Shown: piece by piece, positions 55,035-64,000 of the stretch
Position numbering within the stretch: position 1 is the first letter of the stretch
Layout of the letters: the number at the start of each line of letters is the position of its first letter
Origin: Limnephilus marmoratus
Lineage: Eukaryota; Arthropoda; Insecta; Trichoptera; Limnephilidae
DNA length: 64,000 nt
NCBI GenBank assembly: GCA_917880885.1
Contig: OU862910.1
Coordinates: forward strand, 21,836,710 to 21,900,709
Reading direction: 5' to 3'
Notes under the pieces: model-generated
Database searches by the model: none
What the model was told of the DNA's origin: nothing
The model's input: only the letters and a program-made list of their open reading frames with translations
Translations under genes and position numbers: made by a program

Positions 55035-55106
55035 GGCTCCGCTGGGACTCGAACCCAGAACCCTTTTCTTACATGGAAACAGCTCTACCGATTAAGCTAC
55101 GGAACC
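55035..55106 (-). tRNA. tRNA-like sequence, degenerate Thr(TGT)-like
   Basis: The 72-nt cloverleaf on minus pairs well. The acceptor GGTTCCG/CGGAGCC has 7 bp (one G-U), the D stem GCTT/GAGC closes, and the T stem CTGGG/CCCAG is perfect with loop TTCGAGT. The A box (TAGCTTAATCGG) and B box (GGTTCGAGTCC) are near consensus. The anticodon arm is faulty: G27-A43 mismatch and A at position 33 where U is nearly universal, giving loop CATGTAA with TGT. No T-run follows soon after the 3' end. Most likely a tRNA pseudogene or SINE head, unlike the other SINE family here. Confidence 0.45.
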
Positions 55107-55420
55107 CATATTAATTCGGTCACTTTTAACTGTATCATACTTCGACTAAGAACTACCAACATTATCTTCATTTACTTAACGCACATATTATTGGCTGCTA
55201 TCTTTATATATGATTACAAGATTCAACTCGAACTAAATGCAATCTAGATAGTGTCTGGATAAATTTTTTATCCATTTTATTTGTAATACGCGACATCTAT
55301 TGACTTTTTCTGCAAGTCTAGGATGAATATTTATTATTAATTTTTTAATAAATAAATAGTAAATTTGAGCTCTCGTACAGCCATACTAAACCAAAGTATA
55401 AATTCTCCGTGAATTATATG

Positions 55421-55535
55421 AATACCGCACAAAAGTCCCCAACTGCTCCCGTCCTATTGGGGTATGTATGTGATGTAGGTGATGCATTCCTATTGGGGTA
55501 TGTTGGAAGGTAGTGGGGAGGGGAAGGAGAATAAA
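55421..55535 (-). repeat. Tail fragment of the tRNA-derived SINE
   Basis: ATACCGCACAAAAGTCCCCA, ACTGCTCCCGTCCTATTGGG and GGTAGTGGGGAGGGGAAGGA match the distal tail of copy B (11251-11360). It includes a short direct repeat of TATTGGGGTATGT. Confidence 0.55.
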
Positions 55536-55563
55536 TTTATTAGCATGTAGGGATATCGAGTAA

Positions 55564-55832
55564 GGGGTCGTCCATTAATCACGTGAGGCTCGAAAGGGGG
55601 GGGGGTGGTTCGGAAAAAATCACGAAATATCACGACGGGGGGGATATAATGAGATATCACGTGTATTTATTTTTCGTGACAATATTCTGAAAATTTCAAA
55701 ATACTTTGTATTAAAAAAAATACACGTGATTTCGGGGGGGGGGGGATTAGTCTAAAACCTCACCACATATCACCAGGGGGGGGGGGGTTAAAAATTTGCT
55801 AAAAAAACATCACGTGATTAATGGACGACCCC
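55564..55832. mobile_element. Palindromic-ended MITE, family H3, copy 2
   Basis: GGGGTCGTCCATTAATCACG and CGTGATTAATGGACGACCCC are perfect inverted ends between TAA (55561-55563) and TAA (55833-55835). 269 bp with several G-runs. Closely related to 33633-33912. Confidence 0.88.
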
Positions 55833-55877
55833 TAAGTTTCTGATACAAAATTTTTAGTTTTAAGGTTACTCACTTAA

Positions 55878-56306
55878 GGGCCCGCAACCCGGATTTGTAC
55901 CGATTTATTACATATTTCCCTTTAAACGCGGTAAGTTTTAACGCTCTTAAAAATATATATGTTATTCTTGAAGATAATATCTAGACTTTGCCCGCGCCGA
56001 AACACAAATTATATAAAATTCCCTCGATAGAAAAAAATCGCAAAGTATGCTCCAAAAATTATTATAAACACGTTTGTTTCAGTTATTTTACAAGTTATAT
56101 GTATGAAAAAAATCATAGTGTTTCTTTAAATGCTGTTTAAGACAACCCCCGTGAGATTTTTGCTCTATTTTAAACAAGCCGTGTTTTATTAAACATTTTT
56201 CACAATTTTCGCATCGATTTTGTCGCTTTTAATACTAGCGCTCTCCTCCAACATTCGTAATTTCATATCTCTCCATCTTCTTCTTTTTGTTCGCGGTTGC
56301 GGGGCC
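55878..56306 (+). mobile_element. TTAA-flanked MITE, family P1, copy 3
   Basis: TTAA at 55874-55877 and 56307-56310, with ends GGGCCCGCAACCCGG and CGGTTGCGGGGCC. 429 bp; same orientation as copy 2. Only 45 bp separate it from the H3 MITE on its left. Confidence 0.85.
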
Positions 56307-56314
56307 TTAATGCT

Positions 56315-57405
56315 TGCGACAATTTAATTAATATAAATCGGATCGTTCGGATCGAATTAAAATAGCTCACGTCGGTTTTTTGCTACCATCTGAATGCGGC
56401 TGCACTTCAATGATTCGCATGCATACAATAATGTGATGCTAATTCATTTGCATCTTCTTATTTAGTTCATGCAAACAATGTGACTTGGTATTCGCTTATA
56501 AACAGTTCTCATTGTTTACAAGCGGTAATTTGCGTTGTAACTATAATTTTAAACATTATTTTGTTATTTTCAAGCGTAAACAATTTAGTTTCTGTCGGTA
56601 ATACTCTCTATTTTAAAATACGTTTCTTAGTCAAAATTTGTTTCGATTTTTTCATTTCCTTGTCTGTCTGTCATACTAGTTTCAGTTATGAGGCGGTTAA
56701 TTTGTTTAGCGACCCCTGTTCGTGGGTGGGACGACTAATATATTTCTACCATTCCTATGGATGATCCCTCCACCATACTCGATCCTCGGCTGCCTTTGAA
56801 TCTCCCTCCCTTTTCTAATTCCAAACCCTGCTTCCTCGCTCTAGCTTATTTGCCTCATCGAAGCTTGATGCAGTCGTTTACTTGTTATTATTAATAAAAT
56901 TGGCAATCATTGTAGTTATTGTTTCCTTTTTCTATCGCGTCTGGAAGAGATAAACAAGTACTTTTATCTTTTGTTTATTTCGTTTGTAATAACTATATAT
57001 TGACTTGTGAAATTAGTGTTTACGTAGTATATCAATTCTTCTCTGTCATCGTAATGCGCCAATTAATATACGACAAGATTGGATATTAGCCAAACCATCT
57101 CGGCTGTCTCTAAATAACCACACTATTGATGTTAAATCGATCGTTTTAGTCATTCAATTAACAACCCATCCGATATTTTTATGAATATCACAAGTCAGCC
57201 AAGAAATTTGTCGAGAAACTGCTGTCGTTAAAGATAGGGTTCGATTTTTAATGTTCTGAGTAACTAAGACATAAATAATTTCATGCTACATTTAATTTGA
57301 AGTTAATATTGTTTATTGCCAATAAGAGCTTGTAATATTAGTATGTATCTCGGTAATTATCCACATAATGTATTTACTTCATATTACGTACATTGGGGCT
57401 CCTGT
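56315..57405. other. Unassigned AT-rich DNA
   Basis: A hydrophobic plus-strand frame (56480-56764) was not recognised. No repeat ends. Confidence 0.35.
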
Positions 57406-57408
57406 CTC

Positions 57409-57605
57409 CTACTCTCTCCTGCTCATTCCTGCTCATTCCTGCTCATTCCTGCCGATTCCTGTAGTCCCTGATTCTTCCATTTTCCTATGTCTAAAGTTCT
57501 GATGTTAGCTTCCACATCATCAAGCCACCTAAGTTGAAGTCTTCGAACACTCTCCATCCTAGCAACATGATCTGTCCAGCGAAGCTATCCCATTGTTGTA
57601 AAATT
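57409..57605 (-). pseudogene. LINE RT C-terminal fragment plus 10-bp tandem repeat
   Basis: On minus, about 57480-57590 reads DHVARMESVRRLQLRWLDDV then EANIRTLDIGKWKNQG. This follows the LINE pattern 'GHVxRM...RRxxLRWxDDVExDL...W'. In the same place 57419-57462 has GCTCATTCCT three times plus a variant, lying just past the conserved end. Confidence 0.65.
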
Positions 57606-57609
57606 TATT

Positions 57610-59670
57610 GACAGTTTTTCTGGTGTGGTTTGTGGTTATTTGTTTGTCTGACGCCAAACAGCATTTTGTTGTGTGACTCCAAAGTTTGTTCCAAAAATTT
57701 TCCAGCATCGCTATTCGTCGCAAGGGATTTTTTTTTACATTTAGTTTTCAAATTTCATCCCTGTAGGTATACCATTGAAGAGAGTTAGATGATAAGCATT
57801 TGGAAAGTAATAATTGAATTCAAAGAATAATACTGAACAGTTTCGTCAACATTGGCATTGGCTGTGTAAGTATTCCCTAGATTATAACATATTATTTTCC
57901 TAGAGTAGAACATTCTGCAAACTTTCCGCAAGTGTTTGGCATCGAACTTGATACGCATTTCTTATCCGGTGCAGGAACTGATAAAAATAGCGGAAACGCA
58001 CCTTATTTTGGGACCTGCCAGTGTTATTACTTCGGCTTCTTCGAAACATTTAAGGTCAGCTCGGTAACGTGTATTATTTATTGTTCTATTGCGTCTTCGG
58101 TAATGTGTATTTTTTGTTATAGCTTTGGCTGTCACTCAAATATTTGATAGGATTGTTTCCTTGGCCATTGGTTTAATGTTTTTGACTTGTGCGCATATAT
58201 CAGAGGGGGCGTCAAATCACGTGTCAATCTGTAAAGAATGTTTCTTGCAAACAACGGTATCGAATAGCTTGCAGTTATTGTGATCCAGTCAGTTTTGGGA
58301 ACAGGATCTATTTTATTTCTGTCACTTTCTTTTAATTGCTGCACTTCAACTATTTCATTTTGAAGGTAACTACCTACCAATACCTACCATTTAATACGTT
58401 TTGGTCTATGGTGTTTATTTATTTATTGGCTGGCCAACAGAATACGTAACATAATTATTACAGTAATTTACTTTTCATTATGGTTATTATAGTGATGATT
58501 TAATTATGAGCACACACGTAACCACCGAATACCTGATAAATTTACTCGTGGTTTTTGCATTCTGTTTTTAAACAGCCTTTTTATAAATACAATATGCAGG
58601 TGCGTCAAAAGTGACGTATTGAGAGGCTGTTATAATTAACTTGCGGTTGATTTTTTTTGTCATCCCGCCTTCAGACTGATATCATCAGCAATAACAACAC
58701 ATTTTAATCATTTACTTACAAAATATTTTCCATTTGCGCAAGATTCATCGTAACTGATAACAAACTTAGAATTTTATTAAATAAGTATGTGCCCATGTAA
58801 TCTTGTGCACCAAGACATAATTTTAATTTAAGATTTAAATTAATATCCAAAACATATTTTAAAAAAATTGATAATCCCGGCAATTCACTTTTAAAAATCT
58901 TATCTAGGTAGGTATCTAAATTTAAACATTTATTCGAATTGGTAATTATAATAAAATTTTATTTCTTATCCGAAATAAAATAATAACGGGTGATATCGTT
59001 GTTGTTGTTTTTCATTGTGTTTTATCGTAAGAATCAAAGAACGTGCCAAACAAAACTTACATTCGACTGATTGAAATCCAATAAATAACATTCAATAATA
59101 TACTGAAACCATTTTTACAATATTCAATGTATCTACGAATGGAAAATATGTATAAAAATGTTTAATTATAATATATTTTAAAGAAAAGGATTTTTTTATC
59201 AGGCAATTCACCCTAAAAAGAATGCTTTGTGCGAAAAACAGTTAAAAACTTGCTGATATATTCGTCAGAATAATAACTTTATTAATTTGTTGAAATTGAA
59301 CACTAAGCTTTTTCAAAATAACTATATCTTATCTTGGAATAACTTTCTTTATCTGGGAATAACTTCTTTTAATTGGGGATTACAATGAAGTATCTGTTAA
59401 ACTAAACATTTTCCCGGCATTTTAAATATCATTTCATATATCTCGTTAATCGTGACTTCACGAGCTTTTCACCCACAATAATTAATATTTCCTCCAAAAA
59501 TTTGGTTAAGTAAACCTATGTAAATAAGATGTCAGTTGAATAAAATTTCATTGACATTAAAATTGAGCATAAGTTTCTAAAATTCTGAACTTAAATTATT
59601 AAGTTGACTGTTGTGGAGTGATTTTCAGAAAGCACCGTCGTACAAACATCTCTTCACTTTGTATAAATAC
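57610..59670. other. Unassigned AT-rich DNA
   Basis: Frames at 57932-58147 (+) and 58132-58380 (-) are not recognised. No repeat boundaries seen. Confidence 0.35.
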
Positions 59671-59777
59671 TCATTTTCTTCGCTTTACGTCACCCGACGG
59701 TCATTGCTGTCGCAATTTTCTGCCATTGACGGTAAACAATAATATTTATTCTCTCTGCGGAGCACCCGGTCCTACTG

Positions 59778-60035
59778 TCATGTCCTAGTGCTCTGCGTGT
59801 CCCGAAGCACCCAGATCACCACCGGAGTGCTGCTCACGTCGTAAATAAGGCCTTGCGACGGACAACGCGGACACTTACTACTCAATCTAGTCTCAAAGTC
59901 AAAGAATTCTTGGATCTCCTCCGATGTTGGTCGTGACGACTCACGACGAGCCGGGAAATGTCTCTCAGAAGTCCGACTGGGCCAGTTCCCAGTTGTCGCT
60001 GTTCTCGGTTCGGTCGCGATCGTCTGTTTCCGCAA
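59778..60035 (-). CDS. Uncharacterised minus-strand frame, possible exon
   Basis: In a GC-richer block, the frame contains RRESSRPTSEEIQEFFDFET and LSSKCPRCPSQGLIYD, with a CPRC pair. On minus, GCGGAAACAG precedes it (acceptor-like) and TACGAC|GTGAGC follows YD (donor-like), allowing an exon from about 60022 to 59840. I do not recognise the protein. The same block may instead be the 5' region of a plus-strand transcript. Confidence 0.25.
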   Translation of the reverse strand: MRKQTIATEPRTATTGNWPSRTSERHFPARRESSRPTSEEIQEFFDFETRLSSKCPRCPSQGLIYDVSSTPVVIWVLRDTQSTRT

Positions 60036-60065
60036 TACCTTCCCTGACTTTTGACTGCTTCCACG

Positions 60066-60333
60066 GTTCAGTTCAGTTCAGTTGATACCCAACCAGCGCC
60101 ATGTTTTGTTTGGTTCCGATAAGCTCCCGATTTATTTATTTGTAAACATCGGTATATTATTATTTGTTTTCAATTTCGGTGCGTTCTGGAATTTCAGTGG
60201 ATTATTATTTGTTATTCGACATTCACTTGCTCAAGACCATTGTCAAGCAGCACTCGGTGATTTGTTTCTTTAATAAACGGTGTTAGTTGGTTTTCAAAGT
60301 GTTTCAGTCATTTCTTCAGATGTGAAGAAAGAA
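60066..60333 (+). promoter_or_regulatory. Candidate 5' untranslated first exon
   Basis: GGTTCAGTTCAGTTCAGTTG (60065-60084) offers repeated arthropod initiator words (TCAGT). The sequence then runs to GAAAGAA|GTAAGT at 60333/60334, a strong donor. The stretch upstream (59680-60060) is GC-richer, as for a promoter. No coding start was followed. If real, the gene extends rightward. Confidence 0.35.
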
Positions 60334-60339
60334 GTAAGT

Positions 60340-61075
60340 ATTTTGCGTTGCAGTGTTTATTTTATTATTTTGTGTCCCGAGAAATTCTCAATATCAAAGG
60401 AATTATTTTCGTCGCACTATTTCTGAAACATTTATTAGATCTTTTATCATCTCTCAATGTGTTTTGAATCTACTTACGTGTTTACATTATCAGGATAATA
60501 TTTGTGATGTGCCAAAACGTAACCGCAGATAAAAATAATCACCATTGTACATATTGTACAGCGCCTTTGAGGTGATTTTTATTTTACACAAACGGCGCTA
60601 AACAAATGATTAAATTCTTATTATTATCATTTTAATAATGTTTTTTAAGTATGAAATACAACATTATGAAAGGGTGACGCAAGTTTTTAAAACCTTCAAA
60701 TAAATGTTTATAACATTGACTCCAGTTGAACTTTGTTAGGCCATTCTTCCACCTGGTTGAAATCGTTATCTATGCACTATACAAGCAATAATTAGAGTGT
60801 TATCAGCGACGCATTTTACTTTCGTGTCGTTAGCATTTGTGGCGCATATAACACGTAGCACACCGCGCTACGTAGGAAGTGATAAGGTCCTAGCTAGACA
60901 AGTTCGCCTAAGGGCAGCGATAAAAATACAATGCTATTACTATTACAATATTTGGCCCTTTTTTGCCTAAGGTACTTCCGTCATTTTTACGGCACAAAGG
61001 TATTTTGTTGTCTTTGAAACTGCACAATTTTTTTTTAATTAGCGCCACATCAACGTTTTTAGCTGGAGTGCCAAT
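60340..61075. other. Unassigned AT-rich DNA
   Basis: CACCGCGCTACGTAGG near 60859 is a small CpG patch. Nothing else recognised. Confidence 0.35.
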
Positions 61076-61325
61076 TTATCATTTTTCAGTTGTTCGCGGG
61101 CCATAGGTATTAGTGCCTCCGTTCACGGAGATACTTACAAGATACTCGATCCTCGTGCGCGTATCATACGCGCCGATCGTAAGTACCCCCCGTACGATTT
61201 AGCTGGTGCCCGTTCACGGCGCTACGCGGTGGCTGTCGGTTTCCAATCAGTTTCACGATACCGACAGTGCTGATCGCGCGCGACGCGTCGCATCATTTGT
61301 GTCTGATACTTATTCGTTTGACAGA

Positions 61326-61470
61326 ATGGCGTCGGAACATGAAAGTAATGTTAGATTTGTTCTGGAAGTGGAAAAATGCATGTTTATATAACTATACTTT
61401 ACCAGAATACGTAAGAAAGGATTTAGTGGAGAAGGCATGGATTGATGTTGGAAAAAAAGTCATATGACAT
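61326..61470 (+). pseudogene. Frameshifted MADF-like domain
   Basis: ATG at 61326 gives MASEHESNVRFVLEVEKCMF, and the +1-shifted frame continues LYNYTLPEYVRKDLVEKAW and IDVGKKVI-stop. The joined order fits the first two helices of a MADF (Myb/SANT-like DNA-binding) domain: '(V/E)E..P.LY......Y..R....KAW..(I/V)'. One base change in length and a premature stop separate the halves. MADF proteins occur as host factors and in PIF/Harbinger transposons. CACGGCGCTACGC at 61217-61229 and AGCGCCGTG at 61536-61544 form a loose inverted pair around it. Not functional as it stands. Confidence 0.5.
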
Positions 61471-61585
61471 CGCATGACAGCGTGTTAACTCCACGGCTGC
61501 ACGTGAAAAATGGTCAAGTTCAGTATATTTCGGATAGCGCCGTGTACGGAGACTAGCATTAAAAAGTAGTACATCAGCAGGGTAC

Positions 61586-61780
61586 TTGTGGTTTCGTCAC
61601 AATTACGTAGATTGTAAGTATCTCCATGAAGGGAGGGCCGTAGAGTCGTGGGTGGTAGTTGTTCGCGACCCCCACTCTAAAAACCTTTGTTTTAATGAAT
61701 CTACATTGTTTGATGTGGTGAAGCATTTGTGGAACAGATTGGATTCCGCGTGCTATTTCGAACACTGGCCACCAAAATAG
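61586..61780 (+). CDS. Uncharacterised open frame next to the MADF remnant
   Basis: The frame reads WFRHNYVDCKYLHEGRAVES, VVVVRDPHSKNLCFNES and VVKHLWNRLDSACYFEHWPP before a stop at 61780. The composition is protein-like, and it shares strand and neighbourhood with the MADF piece. It may be a later part of the same decayed gene or transposon. Family not recognised. Confidence 0.3.
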   Translation: MWFRHNYVDCKYLHEGRAVESWVVVVRDPHSKNLCFNESTLFDVVKHLWNRLDSACYFEHWPPK

Positions 61781-61799
61781 TTTTAGCCTAGTATTTAAA

Positions 61800-62640
61800 G
61801 TCCGTTCAAGTTGGCAAAATAATTATTAGCAGATACTTCTTTAACATTGTTTTTATTAAATCGATCGACCATCACACACCTTCCTCCGAGTGTCTGCTCA
61901 CGTAGACCTGGGTAAATATAGTATGATGGCATCGTTAATTAGTTAGTTCTCTTTTACACGTTCATTATTTATATTGTATTTACTTTTCAGCTACACCGTT
62001 GTGTATTGTCATTACATGACAGCACGATGTTTGTCGCATTGTGTTTGTTATTTACTCAATTATGCCGTGTTCGGCAATGTATTATTTACGTTATCCATAG
62101 ATTCCCTCAGCGGGCTGTTATGAGAGCGAGGTTGTCCTAACGTTTTGTATCTGCCTTGAATAATGACAAATTGGTATAACGGGGGAACCCTTGGGTAATG
62201 AAAACGAACGGTAGATCAATTCTACATTGAAACGAAAACAATCATTATTATTAACTTATGGTCTGTTGCCCTCGAGGGATATAGCCTTAATATTACTTTG
62301 CTTTCCTCCCACTGGCGATTCCATTATCACAGTGGATTTATTTTACTGCATGTCTCTAGACCTCTCTGCTAACTTCGCCAGTCCTACAGCCTGTCTTCTC
62401 GGTGGCTATTTCTTGTTCTTATTACATTTCACTGACAACACCCACTATTACGCTTTGCTGGCTTTCCGAAGTATTGCGCGCTGGAAATAGAACTGCGAAC
62501 TACGTTGGAGAAATCAGCTACTCCAATCGGAGGAGTTCTCTTTGTGCGAACTGAGAATTTCCCACAAATTGAATATTCATCTTAAAGAATTACTGTTTTC
62601 TCAACATCAACATTGTTTACCAGATTGGTGAAATTAATTG
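61800..62640. other. Unassigned DNA
   Basis: A plus-strand frame at 62227-62490 with hydrophobic stretches was not recognised. No repeat ends. Confidence 0.35.
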
Positions 62641-62652
62641 GATCAATTACAC

Positions 62653-63100
62653 TATTAATAATGACTAGCTTTTGCCCGTTGCAGAGGCAACTAACGGGTT
62701 AAAACACTATGCAATTTGACGTGTGAACGTGGATGAAGCGAGGAGGAGTGTGTGTTAAATTAAATATCGATCGGTTGAATATCAAATTTTCATCGCAATC
62801 GGTTAAATGGTGTAGCAGTAGCAATGCATAATTTCATGATGCCAGAGTTCACTTTTATACAGAGAAACCATGCCGGCATGCGCACATCAAATCCCTAAAG
62901 TTTCATCGCAATCGGATAAACGGTTTAGCAATGCATAATTTCATGAATCCAGAGCTCACCATTTTATACAGAAAGAATCGAAGGGATGCGCATATCAAGT
63001 CCCAAAGTTTCATCGCAATCGAAGAAGAACTAACACAGAACGTGAAAATTAACTTTAAAAAAAGTGTGCTTTTGAACACACGACTGAAGTAAAACTTCAT
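62653..63100 (+). mobile_element. Helitron-like repeat with internal tandem units
   Basis: ATGACTAGCTTTTGCCCGTTG resembles the start of Helitron-type elements. TTTCATCGCAATCGG recurs at 62788, 62901 and (truncated) 63008, with AGCAATGCATAATTTCATGA in each unit, giving units of about 110 bp. No helicase sequence. It passes into the satellite without a clear 3' end. Confidence 0.45.
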
Positions 63101-63102
63101 CT

Positions 63103-63945
63103 AACTAATGCCGGGTACCCGTTATGTAGTTCAGGTGCTTGATATTGCAACGCATGCCGGGTACCCGTTGTATGTAATGTAATATAGTGCAGGCGCTTGC
63201 ATTATAATGTAGTTTCCTGGGACTTGGGATGGAACCATTACAGTTTAGTTGAGCCGAGGTCAAAGTGGGCTTGCAACGCATGCCAGGTACTCGTTGTATA
63301 TTATGTTATATAGTGCAGGCGCTTGCATTATAATGTGGTTTCCCGGAACTTAGGATGGAACCATTACAGTTTAATTGACCCCGAGGTTAAAGTGACCTTG
63401 CAACGCATGCCGGGTACCCATTGTATATAATGTTATATAGTGCAGGCGCTTGCATTATAATGTAGTTTCCCTGGACTTGGAATGGAACCATTACAGTTAA
63501 GATGACCCCGAGGTTACAGTGACTTTGCAACGCATGCCGGGTACCCGTTGTATATAAAGTTATATAGTTTCAGGCGCTTGCATTATAATTTAGTTTCCCG
63601 GGGCTTGGTATGGAACCATAACAGTTTAATTGACCCCGAGGTTAGAATGGCCTTGCAACGCATGCCGGGTACCCGTTGTATATAATGTTATATAGTGCAG
63701 GCGCTTGCATTTTAATGTAGTTTCCCGGGGCTTGGGATGGAACCATAACAGTTTAATTGACCCCGAGGTTAGAGTGGCCTTGCAACGCATGCCGGGTGTC
63801 CGTTGTATATAATGTTATATAGAGCAGGCGCTTGCATTATAATGTAGTTTCCCGGGACTTGCGATGGAACTATTACAGTTAAGTTGACCCCGAGGTTACA
63901 GTGGACTTGCAACGCATGCCAGGTACGCGTTGTATTGCATTATAA
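63103..63945. repeat. 127-bp satellite array
   Basis: GCAACGCATGCC starts units at 63147, 63273, 63400, 63527, 63655, 63782 and 63909, with periods of 126-128 bp. Each unit holds CGGGTACCCG, GCAGGCGCTTGCATTATAAT, TTTCCCGGGACTTGGGATGG and TTGACCCCGAGGTTA. Inner units are near-identical; the left edge (63103-63146) is a partial unit. The array ends about 50 bp before the window end. Confidence 0.9.
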
Positions 63946-64000
63946 CCTAATTAATTGTGTAGCTACATACTTAAAAATTTCCTTCAATCTTTTTTTTTTC

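Noticed and set aside
59778..60035. Plant-type cyclin-dependent kinase inhibitor, from the EEIQEFF word
   Set aside because: The resemblance is limited to a few residues, the taxon is wrong, and the rest of that domain is absent.
63103..63945. CRISPR-like array
   Set aside because: The 127-bp units are directly repeated without unique spacers, in eukaryotic DNA; it is a satellite.

Overview
The window is AT-rich animal DNA and most likely comes from an insect. The reasons are short TTAGG/CCTAA runs (the insect telomere motif), Gypsy, Penelope-like, RTE-like and Jockey/CR1-like retroelement remnants, and many TTAA-flanked and TAA-flanked MITEs. I cannot name the species; a hemipteroid insect is only a guess. 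There is no bacterial-style gene organisation. No open frame exceeds about 115 codons, and almost all of them are chance frames or decayed transposon protein. I see no complete host gene. The only host-gene candidates are one short exon with good splice sites (5130-5210), possible first exons near 23.6 kb, 24.9 kb and 60.1 kb, and a few low-confidence frames. The window is probably intergenic or a set of very long introns.

Layout. 0-9 kb: a tRNA-derived SINE at the edge, a minisatellite, RTE-like LINE tails with GTTA-type 3' ends, and three DNA-transposon families (TTAA-flanked at 3.07 and 7.14 kb, a palindromic MITE at 8.09 kb). 9-15 kb: GC-rich patches, a second SINE, a decayed Penelope-like (PLE) reverse transcriptase (12.9-13.8 kb), an unclassified high-copy repeat (R), a hammerhead-like motif and a 70-bp hairpin. 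15-23 kb: weak exon candidates, LINE ends, two palindromic MITEs and a PLE endonuclease remnant between two inverted arms that carry hammerhead-like cores. 23-32 kb: a promoter-like GC island, a 725-bp foldback, LINE remnants, a foldback with inverted arrays of one 14-bp core, a perfect 281-bp tandem duplication and a 798-bp element with 18-bp inverted ends. 33-45 kb: nested R/LINE, a PLE reverse transcriptase, two nearly equal-length TTAA-flanked MITEs in opposite orientation, Helitron-like sequence, a third SINE, a hAT MITE with an 8-bp target duplication, and a solo Gypsy LTR with TTGT duplications. 46-58 kb: a LINE C-terminus, another R copy, a hAT element with an 8-bp duplication that is split by a foldback, a tRNA-like sequence and further MITEs. 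59-64 kb: a candidate first exon, a frameshifted MADF domain, Helitron-like repeats and a 127-bp satellite that runs to the window edge.

The parts do not form a pathway. They form layers of insertions, several with clear target duplications and nesting order. The most distinctive signals are the PLE hammerhead-like cores, the shared GTGAGGTGACA core in MITEs with different ends, the inverted arrays at 28.6/29.2 kb, and the 127-bp satellite next to Helitron-like sequence.
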